Source: JAZDLR01 sp964540995 (lineage in GTDB: Bacteria; Patescibacteriota; Patescibacteriia; UBA1558; 2-01-FULL-52-15). Taken from it: DNA of 51,584 bases. A model generated the notes under the pieces. The model saw nothing but the letters and a program-made list of their open reading frames with translations, was not told where the DNA came from and searched no databases. Where the stretch lies: NCBI GenBank assembly GCA_964540995.1, contig CAZIOU010000009.1, forward strand, positions 1 through 51,584, written 5' to 3'. The number at the start of each line of letters is the position of its first letter. Position 1 is the first letter of the stretch. This document shows positions 21,358 through 28,667 of this stretch, in pieces. The position numbers and the translations under genes were made by a program.

Positions 21358-23427
21358 TTATTCCCAATGCACACTGGCGACTACGTCAGTGATTTTGTTT
21401 TGTAATTCACTATCCTTTTTCCATTCGGGCTCCTTCAACACTCGCTCAGCCCAAGCCCGAGCAACTTTGATCATTTCTACGTCGGTCAGCCGCGCTACAC
21501 GCAGATCGACGAGGCCTGATTGCTGCGTGCCAAATACATCACCAGCTCCCCGCAATTGCAAATCTATTTCGGCCAGTTCGAAGCCATCGTTATGTTTCAC
21601 TAATGCTTGTAATCGTTCGCGATTTTGTTGGTTGACTTCCGAAGTGAAAAGGAAGCAGTAAGCTGGCAGATCATTACGCCCAATACGCCCGCGGAATTGA
21701 TGTAGTTGTGCCAAGCCAAAGCGTTCGGCGCCTTCAATTACCATCATAGTGGCTCCGGGGATATCGATACCTACTTCTACCACCGAGCTCGCTACCAAGA
21801 GAGGGAATTTCTTATCGCGGAAGTCACTGATGACACGATCTTTGTCTTCTGATTTCATCTTACCGTGGAGATAGCGAATATCTAGTTGGGGATAGACTTC
21901 ACTTTTTAAGCGTTCATATTCAGTTAGGACAGATTTGACAGCGATCTTGTCACTATTAGCTACCAGCGGACAGATGATAAATAATTGTTCGCCTTGTTTC
22001 ATCTTCTGATGAAGCCAATCGTAGGCTTTGGGGCGATTGCTCGGGTCGACAATCTTGGTGATAACCGGCTGACGATTGGCGGGTTTGGATTTGATCAGGG
22101 AAATATCCAGATCACCGTAGAGTGTCAGGGCCAAGGTGCGAGGAATGGGTGTGGCTGTCAACGACAAAAGATGCGGAGCTGTCTTGCCCTTGGTCTGATG
22201 GCGTAATTTCTGACGTTGAGCCACGCCGAAGCGATGCTGTTCATCGATGACAGCAAGCCCCAGATCGGACCAGAGTAGATCTTCTTGGATCAGACTATGA
22301 GTACCAATTATGATTTTAATATTGCCTTGCTGAATGTTTTTCAGAATCGTGGTTCGCGTAACTTCGCCGTAGTCAGAACCATCGGAGAGGAAACGTTGCT
22401 TGGAGGTCAGCAGAGCGATGGTCCGGTCAGGCATGAGGCGGATGAAATTCTTGAAATGTTGCTGCGCCAAGATTTCTGTAGCCGCCATGATAGCGACCTG
22501 ATGTCCGGCCGACGTCACGAGATAGGAGGCAGCGGCTGCGACGATAGTCTTGCCCGATCCGACGTCGCCTTCGAGCAAGCGGTTCATCGGTCGAGTCTTC
22601 CCTAAATCAGCGATCACTTCGTGCAATGATGTCTGTTGATCGTCGGTCAGAGTGAAAGGAAGTTGTCCTAGGAATTGGTTGATAATTTTGGGTTGAGCCA
22701 GAATTGCAGTTGATTTCAATCCACCGTATTCACGTTTGCCGTAGAGGATCTTGATCTGCAGCCAGAACAGCTCTTCGAATTTCAGTCGTTGTTCTGCTCG
22801 CTCCAATGATTTCCAATCCTTGGGAAAATGAATCTCTAGTAACGCTTCTGGCAAGGAGGGAAACTCTTCTTGCTGGATAATCTCCGGTGGCAAGGTTTCT
22901 TGCAGTTCATGGACGCAGCCCAGTGCTTCGTGGATCAAGAAGCGCAGTTGTTTGTGGGATACGCCGGTAGTTAGATTGTAGAGTGGGACGATACGGCCAG
23001 TGTGTAGAGTTTCTTCTTTGACCTTTTCATAATTGGGATTAACCATTTGCTGACCACTGACTGATTCTTTGACCACACCACTCAGAAATATTTCGTCACC
23101 CGTCTGCAGTGTCTTGGCGACATACGGTTGTTGGAACCAGACAGCTTGGAGGCTGCCGCTGCCGTCTTCGATCTGCAGTTCTGTCACCATCATTCGGCGT
23201 TTGAAGGATCGTCGACTACGCAACAAAGTGATCTGGCCTCGGACGGTTACCTTGGCTTCGCTGGGATGTACATCGATGATTGAAGTGACCTCGCTCAAAT
23301 CTTCGTAGCGTGTCGGTAAATACCACAGTAAGTCGGCGATGGTTTTGATACCCAGCTTCTTGAGGCGGGGAGCGAGGCGTTTGCCGAGTCGCGGGAAATC
23401 AGTGATAGGTGTCTGGGGAGTCAACAT
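21358..23427 (-). CDS. recG: ATP-dependent DNA helicase RecG, 689 aa
   Basis: Remodels stalled forks and Holliday junctions. The N-terminal wedge/OB region is present (DVHPSEAKVTVRGQITLL). Helicase motifs include LLEGDVGSGKT (Walker A), VIDEQHRFGV (DExH box), SLTATPIPRTLALTLYGD and ERFGLAQLHQFRGRIGR (motif VI). The C-terminus matches the RecG GDVFGTQQSG block. Length is normal. It converges on radA with a repeat between them. Confidence 0.98.
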   Translation of the reverse strand: MLTPQTPITDFPRLGKRLAPRLKKLGIKTIADLLWYLPTRYEDLSEVTSIIDVHPSEAKVTVRGQITLLRSRRSFKRRMMVTELQIEDGSGSLQAVWFQQPYVAKTLQTGDEIFLSGVVKESVSGQQMVNPNYEKVKEETLHTGRIVPLYNLTTGVSHKQLRFLIHEALGCVHELQETLPPEIIQQEEFPSLPEALLEIHFPKDWKSLERAEQRLKFEELFWLQIKILYGKREYGGLKSTAILAQPKIINQFLGQLPFTLTDDQQTSLHEVIADLGKTRPMNRLLEGDVGSGKTIVAAAASYLVTSAGHQVAIMAATEILAQQHFKNFIRLMPDRTIALLTSKQRFLSDGSDYGEVTRTTILKNIQQGNIKIIIGTHSLIQEDLLWSDLGLAVIDEQHRFGVAQRQKLRHQTKGKTAPHLLSLTATPIPRTLALTLYGDLDISLIKSKPANRQPVITKIVDPSNRPKAYDWLHQKMKQGEQLFIICPLVANSDKIAVKSVLTEYERLKSEVYPQLDIRYLHGKMKSEDKDRVISDFRDKKFPLLVASSVVEVGIDIPGATMMVIEGAERFGLAQLHQFRGRIGRNDLPAYCFLFTSEVNQQNRERLQALVKHNDGFELAEIDLQLRGAGDVFGTQQSGLVDLRVARLTDVEMIKVARAWAERVLKEPEWKKDSELQNKITDVVASVHWE

Positions 23428-23487
23428 GCACCCATTGTATCGGCTAATAGCATTTTAGAAAATAGGTCACCAGAAAATAAAAAAAAG

Positions 23488-23515
23488 AGCCCCACTATCC
23501 GTAGATAGCGGGGCT
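23488..23515 (-). terminator. Terminator of the GC-rich gene
   Basis: On the minus strand AGCCCCGCTATC-TACG-GATAGTGGGGCT followed by CTTTTTTTATTTT. Confidence 0.9.
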
Positions 23516-23536
23516 GTAATTCAGTTCAGTGCGTTG

Positions 23537-24517
23537 TTACGCCTCGGCGACCTGATCGCCGTTGTTGGCGATTGACCGCTGGGCCCGATCGACCTGTTCC
23601 ACGTCGGAGGGGCGGAGGCCCTTCTGGCGCGGACCGGTGTTCCGGCCGGTCTTGTACCCGACGAGCGGCTCGGGCACGATCCGGATGATCGGCTTGACGA
23701 TCGGCTGCTCTTCGACGGGGCGGGGTGCCGGCTTGACCACCGGGACGTTACGCCAGACACGGTAGCCGGTGAGGGGCTGCGCGGCCGGGGCCGGAGCTTC
23801 CTTGAGCTGCCGCGCGGATTCGCGGGCCAGCTCACAGTCGCTCTGGAGGGCCATCTTCAGGCACATCACGTGACCACTTTCCGACTTGACCACGAGTGCC
23901 ATGACCCTGTCTCCGATCTGGAGTTTGGTCGCGGCTTCCTCGGCGCGGTCGTCGGTGAGGAAGAGCCGGCTGGTCTCGTCACAGGTGACGTTGACCAGCG
24001 ACTTCCTTTCGAACGTGGCGCGGAGCGTCACGTTCGGGTCAGTGATGTGCGGGAACTCGACGATGCCGGGCAGCTGTCCCTTGGGGAGCAGCGTGATCAC
24101 GGCCTTGCGGAGCATCATGTTGCCGTGTTCGTTGGCAAGCACGACGCTGCCGCTATGTTCCGCGACCTTGCGATCCCAGATCGCCTGGTCGGCTTGGTCG
24201 AACTTGTCGCGGCTGCAGGCCTTGTAGACCCGCAGCGAGCGATCGTCGGCCTGCTGAAGCAGACAGATCAGTTCGACACCGACGGTGACTTGAAACTCCG
24301 TATCGGCGTCTTCACCGATCCAGGGCTTCCCGCCATCGCTGGTGACCTGGAAGATACGATTGGTGTTCAGACTGGCAATGTTGTTGCCGCCGAAGTCCAC
24401 CCGGGCTTCTTCCTTGACGTCGTCGTAGGCGACGACGCTTCCACAGAACTGGGTTCCCTTGGGAATTTCCTGTCCGACGGGCAGGACGGTGGCGCGGAAG
24501 GCGCTGATTCGGGACAT
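23537..24517 (-). CDS. GC-rich orphan protein, 326 aa
   Basis: ATG 24517 was chosen for its AGGAGG (24523-24528) five bases upstream. Soluble, rich in Val, Asp and Arg, beta-rich in appearance. The N-terminal half (FRATVLPVGQEIPKGTQFCG, VAYDDVKEEARVDFGGNNIA) suggests small barrel domains. The C-terminus is Pro/Arg-rich and contains two related strings, LTGYRVWRNVPVVKP and LVGYKTGRNTGPRQKG. No family recognised. Visibly much higher GC and GC-ending codons than recG beside it, so it is either foreign or under different codon selection. Own promoter, operator-like site and terminator. Confidence 0.75.
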   Translation of the reverse strand: MSRISAFRATVLPVGQEIPKGTQFCGSVVAYDDVKEEARVDFGGNNIASLNTNRIFQVTSDGGKPWIGEDADTEFQVTVGVELICLLQQADDRSLRVYKACSRDKFDQADQAIWDRKVAEHSGSVVLANEHGNMMLRKAVITLLPKGQLPGIVEFPHITDPNVTLRATFERKSLVNVTCDETSRLFLTDDRAEEAATKLQIGDRVMALVVKSESGHVMCLKMALQSDCELARESARQLKEAPAPAAQPLTGYRVWRNVPVVKPAPRPVEEQPIVKPIIRIVPEPLVGYKTGRNTGPRQKGLRPSDVEQVDRAQRSIANNGDQVAEA

Positions 24518-24569
24518 CGTATCCTCCTGTATGATTGGGTAATTGTTCAACGCAATGATGTCAGTGAAC

Positions 24570-24589
24570 TTACGCCAGATTTGACGTAA
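24570..24589. promoter_or_regulatory. Operator-like inverted repeat
   Basis: TTACGCCAGATTTGACGTAA, 8-bp half-sites with one mismatch, placed over the expected transcription start just downstream of the -10 (24596-24601). The position fits a repressor site. Confidence 0.5.
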
Positions 24590-24595
24590 TACGGC

Positions 24596-24624
24596 ATATT
24601 ACCATATATATTAAATACTGTCAA
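24596..24624 (-). promoter_or_regulatory. Promoter of the GC-rich gene
   Basis: Minus strand TTGACA (24619-24624), 17-bp spacer, TAATAT (24596-24601). Confidence 0.8.
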
Positions 24625-24728
24625 TAGGGGGTAAAATGAGGGAAATTCGAGCGGGAAACTAGGAATTTAGAGGTGAAAGAAATTGGAAAGTTGGAATTAG
24701 GAACTGGGAATTGAGACAAACAAAAAAA

Positions 24729-24748
24729 CTCCCGCATCAGGAGATTTT
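24729..24748. terminator. Weak terminator
   Basis: CTCC-CGCATCA-GGAG with an A-run before and T-run after; could end transcripts from either side. Confidence 0.45.
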
Positions 24749-24775
24749 TTATTCATGCTACATAAAGTTAATCGA

Positions 24776-24870
24776 TGGTGGGCACGGAGAGACTTCCCTC
24801 GATAGTTCGCTTAGCTCACTACTCGGGACAGGCTTCTCGTCTTTCTTTTGATTTATCGAGCTGAGCTCGA
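24776..24870 (-). repeat. tRNA-tail repeat element A (after tRNA-Leu CAG)
   Basis: Read on the minus strand: directly after the tRNA CCA comes the palindrome TCGAGCTCAGCTCGA, then a spacer with GACGAGAAGCCTG and CGAGGGA, then an exact copy of the last 19 nt of the tRNA (24776-24794). Direct repeat period 95 bp. Confidence 0.85.
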
Positions 24871-24955
24871 TGGTGGGCACGGAGAGACTCGAACTCTCAC
24901 GGATTGCTCCATACGCACCTGAAGCGTACGTGTATACCAATTTCACCACGTGCCC
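24871..24955 (-). tRNA. tRNA-Leu (anticodon CAG)
   Basis: Acceptor GGGCACG/CGTGCCC, discriminator A, encoded CCA, anticodon loop TTCAGGT, class II variable arm, T-arm GAGAGTTCGAGTCTCTC. Confidence 0.96.
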
Positions 24956-24971
24956 GTAAATATGATGCTTT

Positions 24972-25424
24972 CTATTTTTGTCCCCAGTCCAATAATTCAG
25001 TAAATCTGAGATAAAATCCAAATGGATCAACCATACGAAAATCTTTCCACGTATGTCCATGATCCTCTAGCTCTTTCAGCTCTCTTACAATATACTCATG
25101 TAAATTTCTCTGAACTTGCTCATAAAGACTTAGAATATCTTCGACGATAATGGTAGTTTCGATTCCGTAGCCTCGTTTTGTGTCTTTTGGAAATTGCTTA
25201 AAATAAGACTGATCATATACCCTATCATCACCACCATAAAAATTAAGCATGGTAGTCCCTGATTCGTTCTCTCTTATCATCGTAAGATATCCAATTTCGA
25301 TTTCATTTAGTTGATCATCAATACCTACTTTAAACCCAAGTTGAGAGTAAAATCTTTTCGCTAATTCTAAATCGGGGATGTGAAATTCAATAATTAGGTT
25401 GTTTCGTATTGGTTTCATTGTCAT
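24972..25424 (-). CDS. Glyoxalase/VOC-superfamily protein, 150 aa
   Basis: Vicinal-oxygen-chelate fold: NNLIIEFHIPDLELAKRFYSQLGFKVG at the start and DPFGFYLRFTE at the end are the usual first and last beta-alpha-beta elements. The family binds a metal in lyases, dioxygenases or drug-binding proteins. ATG 25424 is preferred because longer forms would read through the tRNA-tail element at 25434. ATG 25418 is the alternative. It lies between tRNA genes on the same strand and may share their transcript. Substrate unknown. Confidence 0.85.
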   Translation of the reverse strand: MTMKPIRNNLIIEFHIPDLELAKRFYSQLGFKVGIDDQLNEIEIGYLTMIRENESGTTMLNFYGGDDRVYDQSYFKQFPKDTKRGYGIETTIIVEDILSLYEQVQRNLHEYIVRELKELEDHGHTWKDFRMVDPFGFYLRFTELLDWGQK

Positions 25425-25433
25425 TAAATCAAC

Positions 25434-25627
<194 letters not shown>

Positions 25628-25665
25628 ATACTAAACTCATAAATATCACCGAACCTTAGATCGCG

Positions 25666-25684
25666 CATCGAGCTCAGCTCGATG
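25666..25684. repeat. CATCGAGCT-C-AGCTCGATG palindrome
   Basis: Perfect palindrome abutting the duplicated tRNA tail of element C; same core as in elements A, B and D and in three gene terminators. Confidence 0.8.
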
Positions 25685-25791
25685 GCGGAGAGGGCGGGAT
25701 TCCCTTCGACTCATCACGCTTATGCGTGATTCGCTCAGGGCAGGCTTCTCGTCCCGTTTCTCTTTTTGATTCATCCCGCTTGGCAGCGGGA
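25683..25791 (-). repeat. tRNA-tail repeat element C (after tRNA-Ser GCU)
   Basis: After the CCA a different palindrome (TCCCGCTGCCAAGCGGGA), then the shared spacer (GAATCAAAAAG, ACGAGAAGCCTGCCCTGAG), GTCGAAGGG, and an exact copy of the tRNA's last 19 nt (25683-25701). Period 109 bp. Confidence 0.85.
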
Positions 25792-25881
<90 letters not shown>

Positions 25882-25899
25882 ATGCAAAAAAGCTACCTC

Positions 25900-25928
25900 A
25901 AAATACTATAAATACTAGCTTCTGTCAA
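25900..25928 (-). promoter_or_regulatory. Promoter of the minus-strand tRNA-Ser cluster
   Basis: Minus strand TTGACA (25923-25928), 17-bp spacer, TATTTT (25900-25905), just upstream of tRNA-Ser(GCU). Confidence 0.7.
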
Positions 25929-25939
25929 AGCTGACAATA

Positions 25940-25948
25940 TGCTATACT
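25940..25948 (+). promoter_or_regulatory. Extended -10 promoter, leaderless start
   Basis: TGCTATACT without a -35 match, ending nine bases before ATG 25958. Confidence 0.55.
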
Positions 25949-25957
25949 GAAATAAAT

Positions 25958-26452
25958 ATGGCAGAAGTAAAAAATACTCACGTAGGAAATATTTTGGCAC
26001 ACTGGGATTATCCAGAATATATTCAATTTGATCGTGGTTGGCGCTGGTACGTAATTGCTAGTGTAGTTACTGTTGCTTTGCTTATTTACTCCTATTTCTC
26101 TGACAATCAGCTTTTCATGATCATCATTATCTTAGCGGCTGTAATTTTCACCCTGGCCAACATGCGACAACCGGAACGAATTAACTTTTACATAACCGAT
26201 CAAGGCATTGTTATCCGTGACAAATTCTTGGCTTATGGTCAGATCAAAAATTTTTGGATGATCTACCAACCGCCCACTGTTAAAAATATATTCATCGAGC
26301 CTAGAAGCTTCTTCATCCCTCGAATTGCCATTCATCTTGAAGGACAGAACCCAGTTGATATCCGAGCTCTTCTACTTCAGTACTTACCAGAAGATCTTGC
26401 TAGAGAGGATGAATCGCAGAGTGATTTTATTGGGCGTTTGCTCAAGCTATAA
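25958..26452 (+). CDS. Two-TM protein with PH-like C-terminal domain, 164 aa
   Basis: N-terminal segment HWDYPEYIQFDRGWRWYVIA, two membrane helices (about residues 29-66), then a beta-rich region (INFYITDQGIVIRDKFLAYGQIKNFWM) resembling membrane-attached bacterial PH-like domains. Such proteins are frequent in CPR genomes, but their role is unknown. No SD; start at the first ATG after an extended -10 box. Confidence 0.75.
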   Translation: MAEVKNTHVGNILAHWDYPEYIQFDRGWRWYVIASVVTVALLIYSYFSDNQLFMIIIILAAVIFTLANMRQPERINFYITDQGIVIRDKFLAYGQIKNFWMIYQPPTVKNIFIEPRSFFIPRIAIHLEGQNPVDIRALLLQYLPEDLAREDESQSDFIGRLLKL

Positions 26453-26460
26453 TTATTTGG

Positions 26461-26489
26461 TTGACGTGAAGTAGAATCTGTAGTATAAA
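26461..26489 (+). promoter_or_regulatory. Promoter of tRNA-Arg(GCG)
   Basis: TTGACG (26461-26466), 17-bp spacer, TATAAA (26484-26489). Confidence 0.7.
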
Positions 26490-26511
26490 TGCTTTGCGTT
26501 TTTTTATTCAT

Positions 26512-26630
26512 GTGCCCGTAGCGTCCACCTACGCCGTTCACTTGCGTTCAGGCTTCGGCGGACGAGCAGTGGCTAATTTATGCCACGTCTCGCCCAGCGA
26601 AGCTTTGACGAGAAGTCAAAGCAAAGTCGG
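26512..26630 (+). repeat. Copy of the tRNA-Arg 5' end plus palindromic spacer
   Basis: GTGCCCGTAGC (26512-26522) equals the first 11 bases of the tRNA at 26631. The 108 bp between contain small palindromes such as GACTTCTCGTC-like and CGCCGAAGC-like pieces. It sits between promoter and tRNA, as at 18719. Confidence 0.65.
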
Positions 26631-26707
26631 GTGCCCGTAGCTCAGCTGGATAGAGCATCAGCTTGCGGAGCTGGAGGTCAGAGGTTCGAATCCTCTCGGG
26701 CACACCA
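26631..26707 (+). tRNA. tRNA-Arg (anticodon GCG)
   Basis: Acceptor GTGCCCG/CGGGCAC, discriminator A, encoded CCA, anticodon loop TTGCGGA, T-loop TTCGAAT. Confidence 0.95.
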
Positions 26708-26801
26708 TCGAGCTTAGCTCGATGAATCAAATGATAAAAAGGATGAGAAGCCTGCCCCGAGCGAACGAAGAGAGTCGAGGGGAATCCTCTCGGGCACACC
26801 A
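26708..26801 (+). repeat. tRNA-tail repeat element D (after tRNA-Arg GCG)
   Basis: Directly after CCA: TCGAGCTTAGCTCGATGAAT, then GGATGAGAAGCCTGCCCCGA, GTCGAGGGG, then an exact copy of the tRNA's last 19 nt (26783-26801). Period 94 bp. The following 26802-26950 holds more palindromes (for example CACCCTTCGCTCG/CGAGCTTCGGGTG) and no gene. Confidence 0.85.
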
Positions 26802-26952
26802 CCCTTCGCTCGTGGAGCGAGCTTCGGGTGGCTTCTAGTCACACGAATGCCCAAAGGGCAAGAAGGGTAGTTACCCATAGCTTTAGCGAAGGGTGACACA
26901 AAGAGACCGTTTCAAACATGGATAACTCTGTTAGGTGGCGCGGCCACATTTA

Positions 26953-26999
26953 GCCTTCGTAGTTTCGGCCAGAGGCCGATCCGCCTCTGGCGGATAAAG
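26953..26999 (+). repeat. Broken copy of the tRNA-Arg(CCG) 5' half
   Basis: GCCTTCGTAGTTT, a 25-bp palindromic insert (CGGCCAGAGGCCG, CCGCCTCTGG), then CGGATAAAG. The outer parts match the tRNA start GCCCTCGTAGCTTAACGGAT at 27025, so a palindrome appears inserted into a tRNA fragment. Confidence 0.55.
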
Positions 27000-27024
27000 T
27001 ATGTCTATACTTCATAACATTTTG

Positions 27025-27099
27025 GCCCTCGTAGCTTAACGGATAAAGCTCGGGCTTCCGGAGCCCTAGATAGGGGTTCGATTCCTCTCGAGGGCACCA
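27025..27099 (+). tRNA. tRNA-Arg (anticodon CCG)
   Basis: Acceptor GCCCTCG/CGAGGGC, discriminator A, encoded CCA, anticodon loop TTCCGGA, T-loop TTCGATT. Confidence 0.94.
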
Positions 27100-27117
27100 T
27101 TATTAACAACAACGCAT

Positions 27118-27140
27118 ACTCCTGATGGGGAGTTTTTTTG
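27118..27140 (+). terminator. Terminator after tRNA-Arg(CCG)
   Basis: ACTCC-TGATGG-GGAGT followed by TTTTTTTG. Confidence 0.75.
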
Positions 27141-27155
27141 TTTCCCAAATCCCTA

Positions 27156-27184
27156 TTGGATTTATCATAAGTATCTGCTACAGT
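27156..27184 (+). promoter_or_regulatory. Candidate promoter of the MOSC gene
   Basis: TTGGAT (27156-27161), 17-bp spacer, TACAGT (27179-27184). Confidence 0.45.
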
Positions 27185-27231
27185 GTTTCGGACCTTAGTT
27201 CTTACGTTCTTCATAAACCGCAGGAGGGAAT

Positions 27232-27852
27232 ATGAGTATCACTTTAAGTGGGCAGGTCGTTCAAGTTCTGGTTGCTTCAAGGACTGACGCCATCATTTCA
27301 AGCCCTGCCGATAAGATTGAAGTAGTCTATGGACACGGTGTGAGTGGTGATCGTCACGTTGGTAGTGCTCGTCGCCTTGATGTCCGAGAATCTGCCATGC
27401 TCGAATTTGGATTTTCCAAGGGCATCATGATTGCCAATCATCGTCAATTTTCAGCTGTGTCAGAGGAAGACTTGCAGGCAATAACGTCGGATCTCAACCT
27501 TCCTTCACCAATTCCATCAGGCTGTTTGGGAGAAAATATTATTGTTCGTGGTATTCCGGAGTTTAGTCAGCTGCCGATCGGTACGATGCTTTTCTTCCAA
27601 AGGTCAGATGGGTGGGCGAGGGCAGCCGTGCTAATCATCTGGGATGAGAATAAGCCTTGCCGTACTCCAGGTGAAGAGATCCAAAGACATTTTCCTGAAG
27701 TAGCCGATATCGGCATGCGCTTTCCCAAAGCTGCTATCAATCGGCGTGGGGTTGTCGGAAGTGTCTACTGCTCTGGCAGTATTCATCGAGGTGATGTGGT
27801 TGACGCTGTACTGCCGGCCAGGATCAAAGAATATCCTGTAAGCCAGAAATAA
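27232..27852 (+). CDS. MOSC-domain protein, 206 aa
   Basis: MOSC domains (molybdenum cofactor sulfurase C-terminal) carry sulfur or cofactor-linked chemistry, usually through a conserved Cys. Visible features: YGHGVSGDRHVGSARRLDVRE near the start, PIPSGCLGENIIVRG with Cys102, and NKPCRTPGEEIQ with a second Cys (about 143). Good SD (CAGGAGGG) before ATG 27232. Monocistronic with promoter and terminator. No molybdoenzyme or Moco gene is in the window, so the substrate is unclear. Confidence 0.88.
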   Translation: MSITLSGQVVQVLVASRTDAIISSPADKIEVVYGHGVSGDRHVGSARRLDVRESAMLEFGFSKGIMIANHRQFSAVSEEDLQAITSDLNLPSPIPSGCLGENIIVRGIPEFSQLPIGTMLFFQRSDGWARAAVLIIWDENKPCRTPGEEIQRHFPEVADIGMRFPKAAINRRGVVGSVYCSGSIHRGDVVDAVLPARIKEYPVSQK

Positions 27853-27857
27853 ATACC

Positions 27858-27885
27858 AAAGGTGATGCGTTCGCGCATCACCTTT
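27858..27885 (+). terminator. Terminator of the MOSC gene
   Basis: AAAGGTGATGCG-TTCG-CGCATCACCTTT, perfect 12-bp stem with a TTCG tetraloop and T-rich tail. Confidence 0.9.
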
Positions 27886-27910
27886 TATTATTGTCGTTCG
27901 GCTTTTTTCT

Positions 27911-27945
27911 TCCTAATTCCTACAACCTAATGCCTAATACCTATT
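27911..27945. repeat. TTAGG-type intergenic repeat (inverse orientation)
   Basis: CCTAATTCCTACAACCTAAT then GCCTAATACC; the reverse complement matches the strings at 12660 and 28581. Confidence 0.5.
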
Positions 27946-28195
27946 TCCCCCATCTCCACCGTGCTGGTTCACCTTTCTTCCAAGCTACTACTATCAAGAT
28001 AACAGTCACTACCAATACTTGAGGCACGAAGGTTAAGGCCGAGTCGGCATCGGTTAGATGTTGGGATTCGGTATTGTAGACCAGCAAAGCTAAGACTACC
28101 ACATATGCCAATATCACTACCCAGCCCTGCCAAGTGTTGGGAGTCCAACCGTAGCCATAGGTTTTGGCTTTGAACCAATATTTCTCTTCGTCCAT
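27941..28195 (-). CDS. Small two-TM protein, 84 aa
   Basis: N-terminal WFKAKTYGYGWTPNTWQGW, then two membrane helices (about 24-40 and 55-70), and a basic end. The WFKAKxYGWGWxPxTWQGW start is a recurring motif of an uncharacterised bacterial family. It diverges from the 28224 gene, sharing a very short intergenic region. Confidence 0.75.
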   Translation of the reverse strand: MDEEKYWFKAKTYGYGWTPNTWQGWVVILAYVVVLALLVYNTESQHLTDADSALTFVPQVLVVTVILIVVAWKKGEPARWRWGK

Positions 28196-28200
28196 ATCTT

Positions 28201-28209
28201 TGCTATAGT
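28201..28209 (+). promoter_or_regulatory. Extended -10 promoter
   Basis: TGCTATAGT, 14 bp before ATG 28224, no -35 match. Confidence 0.5.
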
Positions 28210-28223
28210 GTACTCATACTACT

Positions 28224-28577
28224 ATGGCTTGGCAAGACGCTTTCAAAGATTTCGACATCAAGAAAATCCGTGCCGGACGGCTGTTTCGCTCTGGTCACAA
28301 TTACCAAGAAGCGCGCGTTGGCTTGGACGGAGCTTTCCGTGAGCTCAAAGATCCTGACCATGGTGGGGTGGCTAAGAATCTGTCATCAGAGGAGATTGCC
28401 AAATTTAAGAAACTGTTGGAAGATAAGCTGAAGAAGAAGTATGAGTTCACGCAAGGCTTCGATCATTATGATCGCCGCGATTTAATCCATCATTTGGAAG
28501 AGATGCGGCTCCATGGGGAGATTAGTAGTGAGGACGAGAAGGATTTTAAATATATTGTTGATAGGTTGAGTAAGTAG
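28224..28577 (+). CDS. Orphan soluble protein, 117 aa
   Basis: Charged, helical protein (MAWQDAFKDFDIKKIRAGRL; SSEEIAKFKKLLEDKLKKKY; HYDRRDLIHHLEEMRLHGEI). No signal or membrane segment; family not recognised. It is upstream of dnaG but separated by a terminator, so expression is likely independent. Confidence 0.7.
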   Translation: MAWQDAFKDFDIKKIRAGRLFRSGHNYQEARVGLDGAFRELKDPDHGGVAKNLSSEEIAKFKKLLEDKLKKKYEFTQGFDHYDRRDLIHHLEEMRLHGEISSEDEKDFKYIVDRLSK

Positions 28578-28580
28578 GCT

Positions 28581-28603
28581 TTAGGAATTAGGCAGCAGGT
28601 TGT
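28581..28603. repeat. TTAGGAATTAGGCAGCAGG repeat
   Basis: Third example of the TTAGGAATTAGGCA intergenic string (compare 12660 and 27911), abutting a terminator. Confidence 0.5.
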
Positions 28604-28625
28604 AGCAGGAAAGCCTGCTTTTTTT
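28604..28625 (+). terminator. Terminator before dnaG
   Basis: AGCAGG-AAAG-CCTGCT followed by TTTTTT. Confidence 0.85.
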
Positions 28626-28630
28626 GTCAC

Positions 28631-28659
28631 TTGCTACTTTATACCAGTCTGGGTAAACT
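28631..28659 (+). promoter_or_regulatory. Candidate dnaG-rpoD promoter
   Basis: TTGCTA (28631-28636), 17-bp spacer, TAAACT (28654-28659); it would give an almost leaderless dnaG mRNA. Confidence 0.45.
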
Positions 28660-28667
28660 AGGCTCGT

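Noticed and set aside
23562..24589. Plus-strand ORFs of 239 and 113 aa opposite the GC-rich gene
   Set aside because: Long antisense frames are expected in GC-rich DNA; promoter, SD and terminator all support the minus strand.
26578..27214. Small minus-strand ORFs across the tRNA-Arg genes
   Set aside because: They read through tRNAs and palindromes; there is no SD and the peptides are tRNA-derived.
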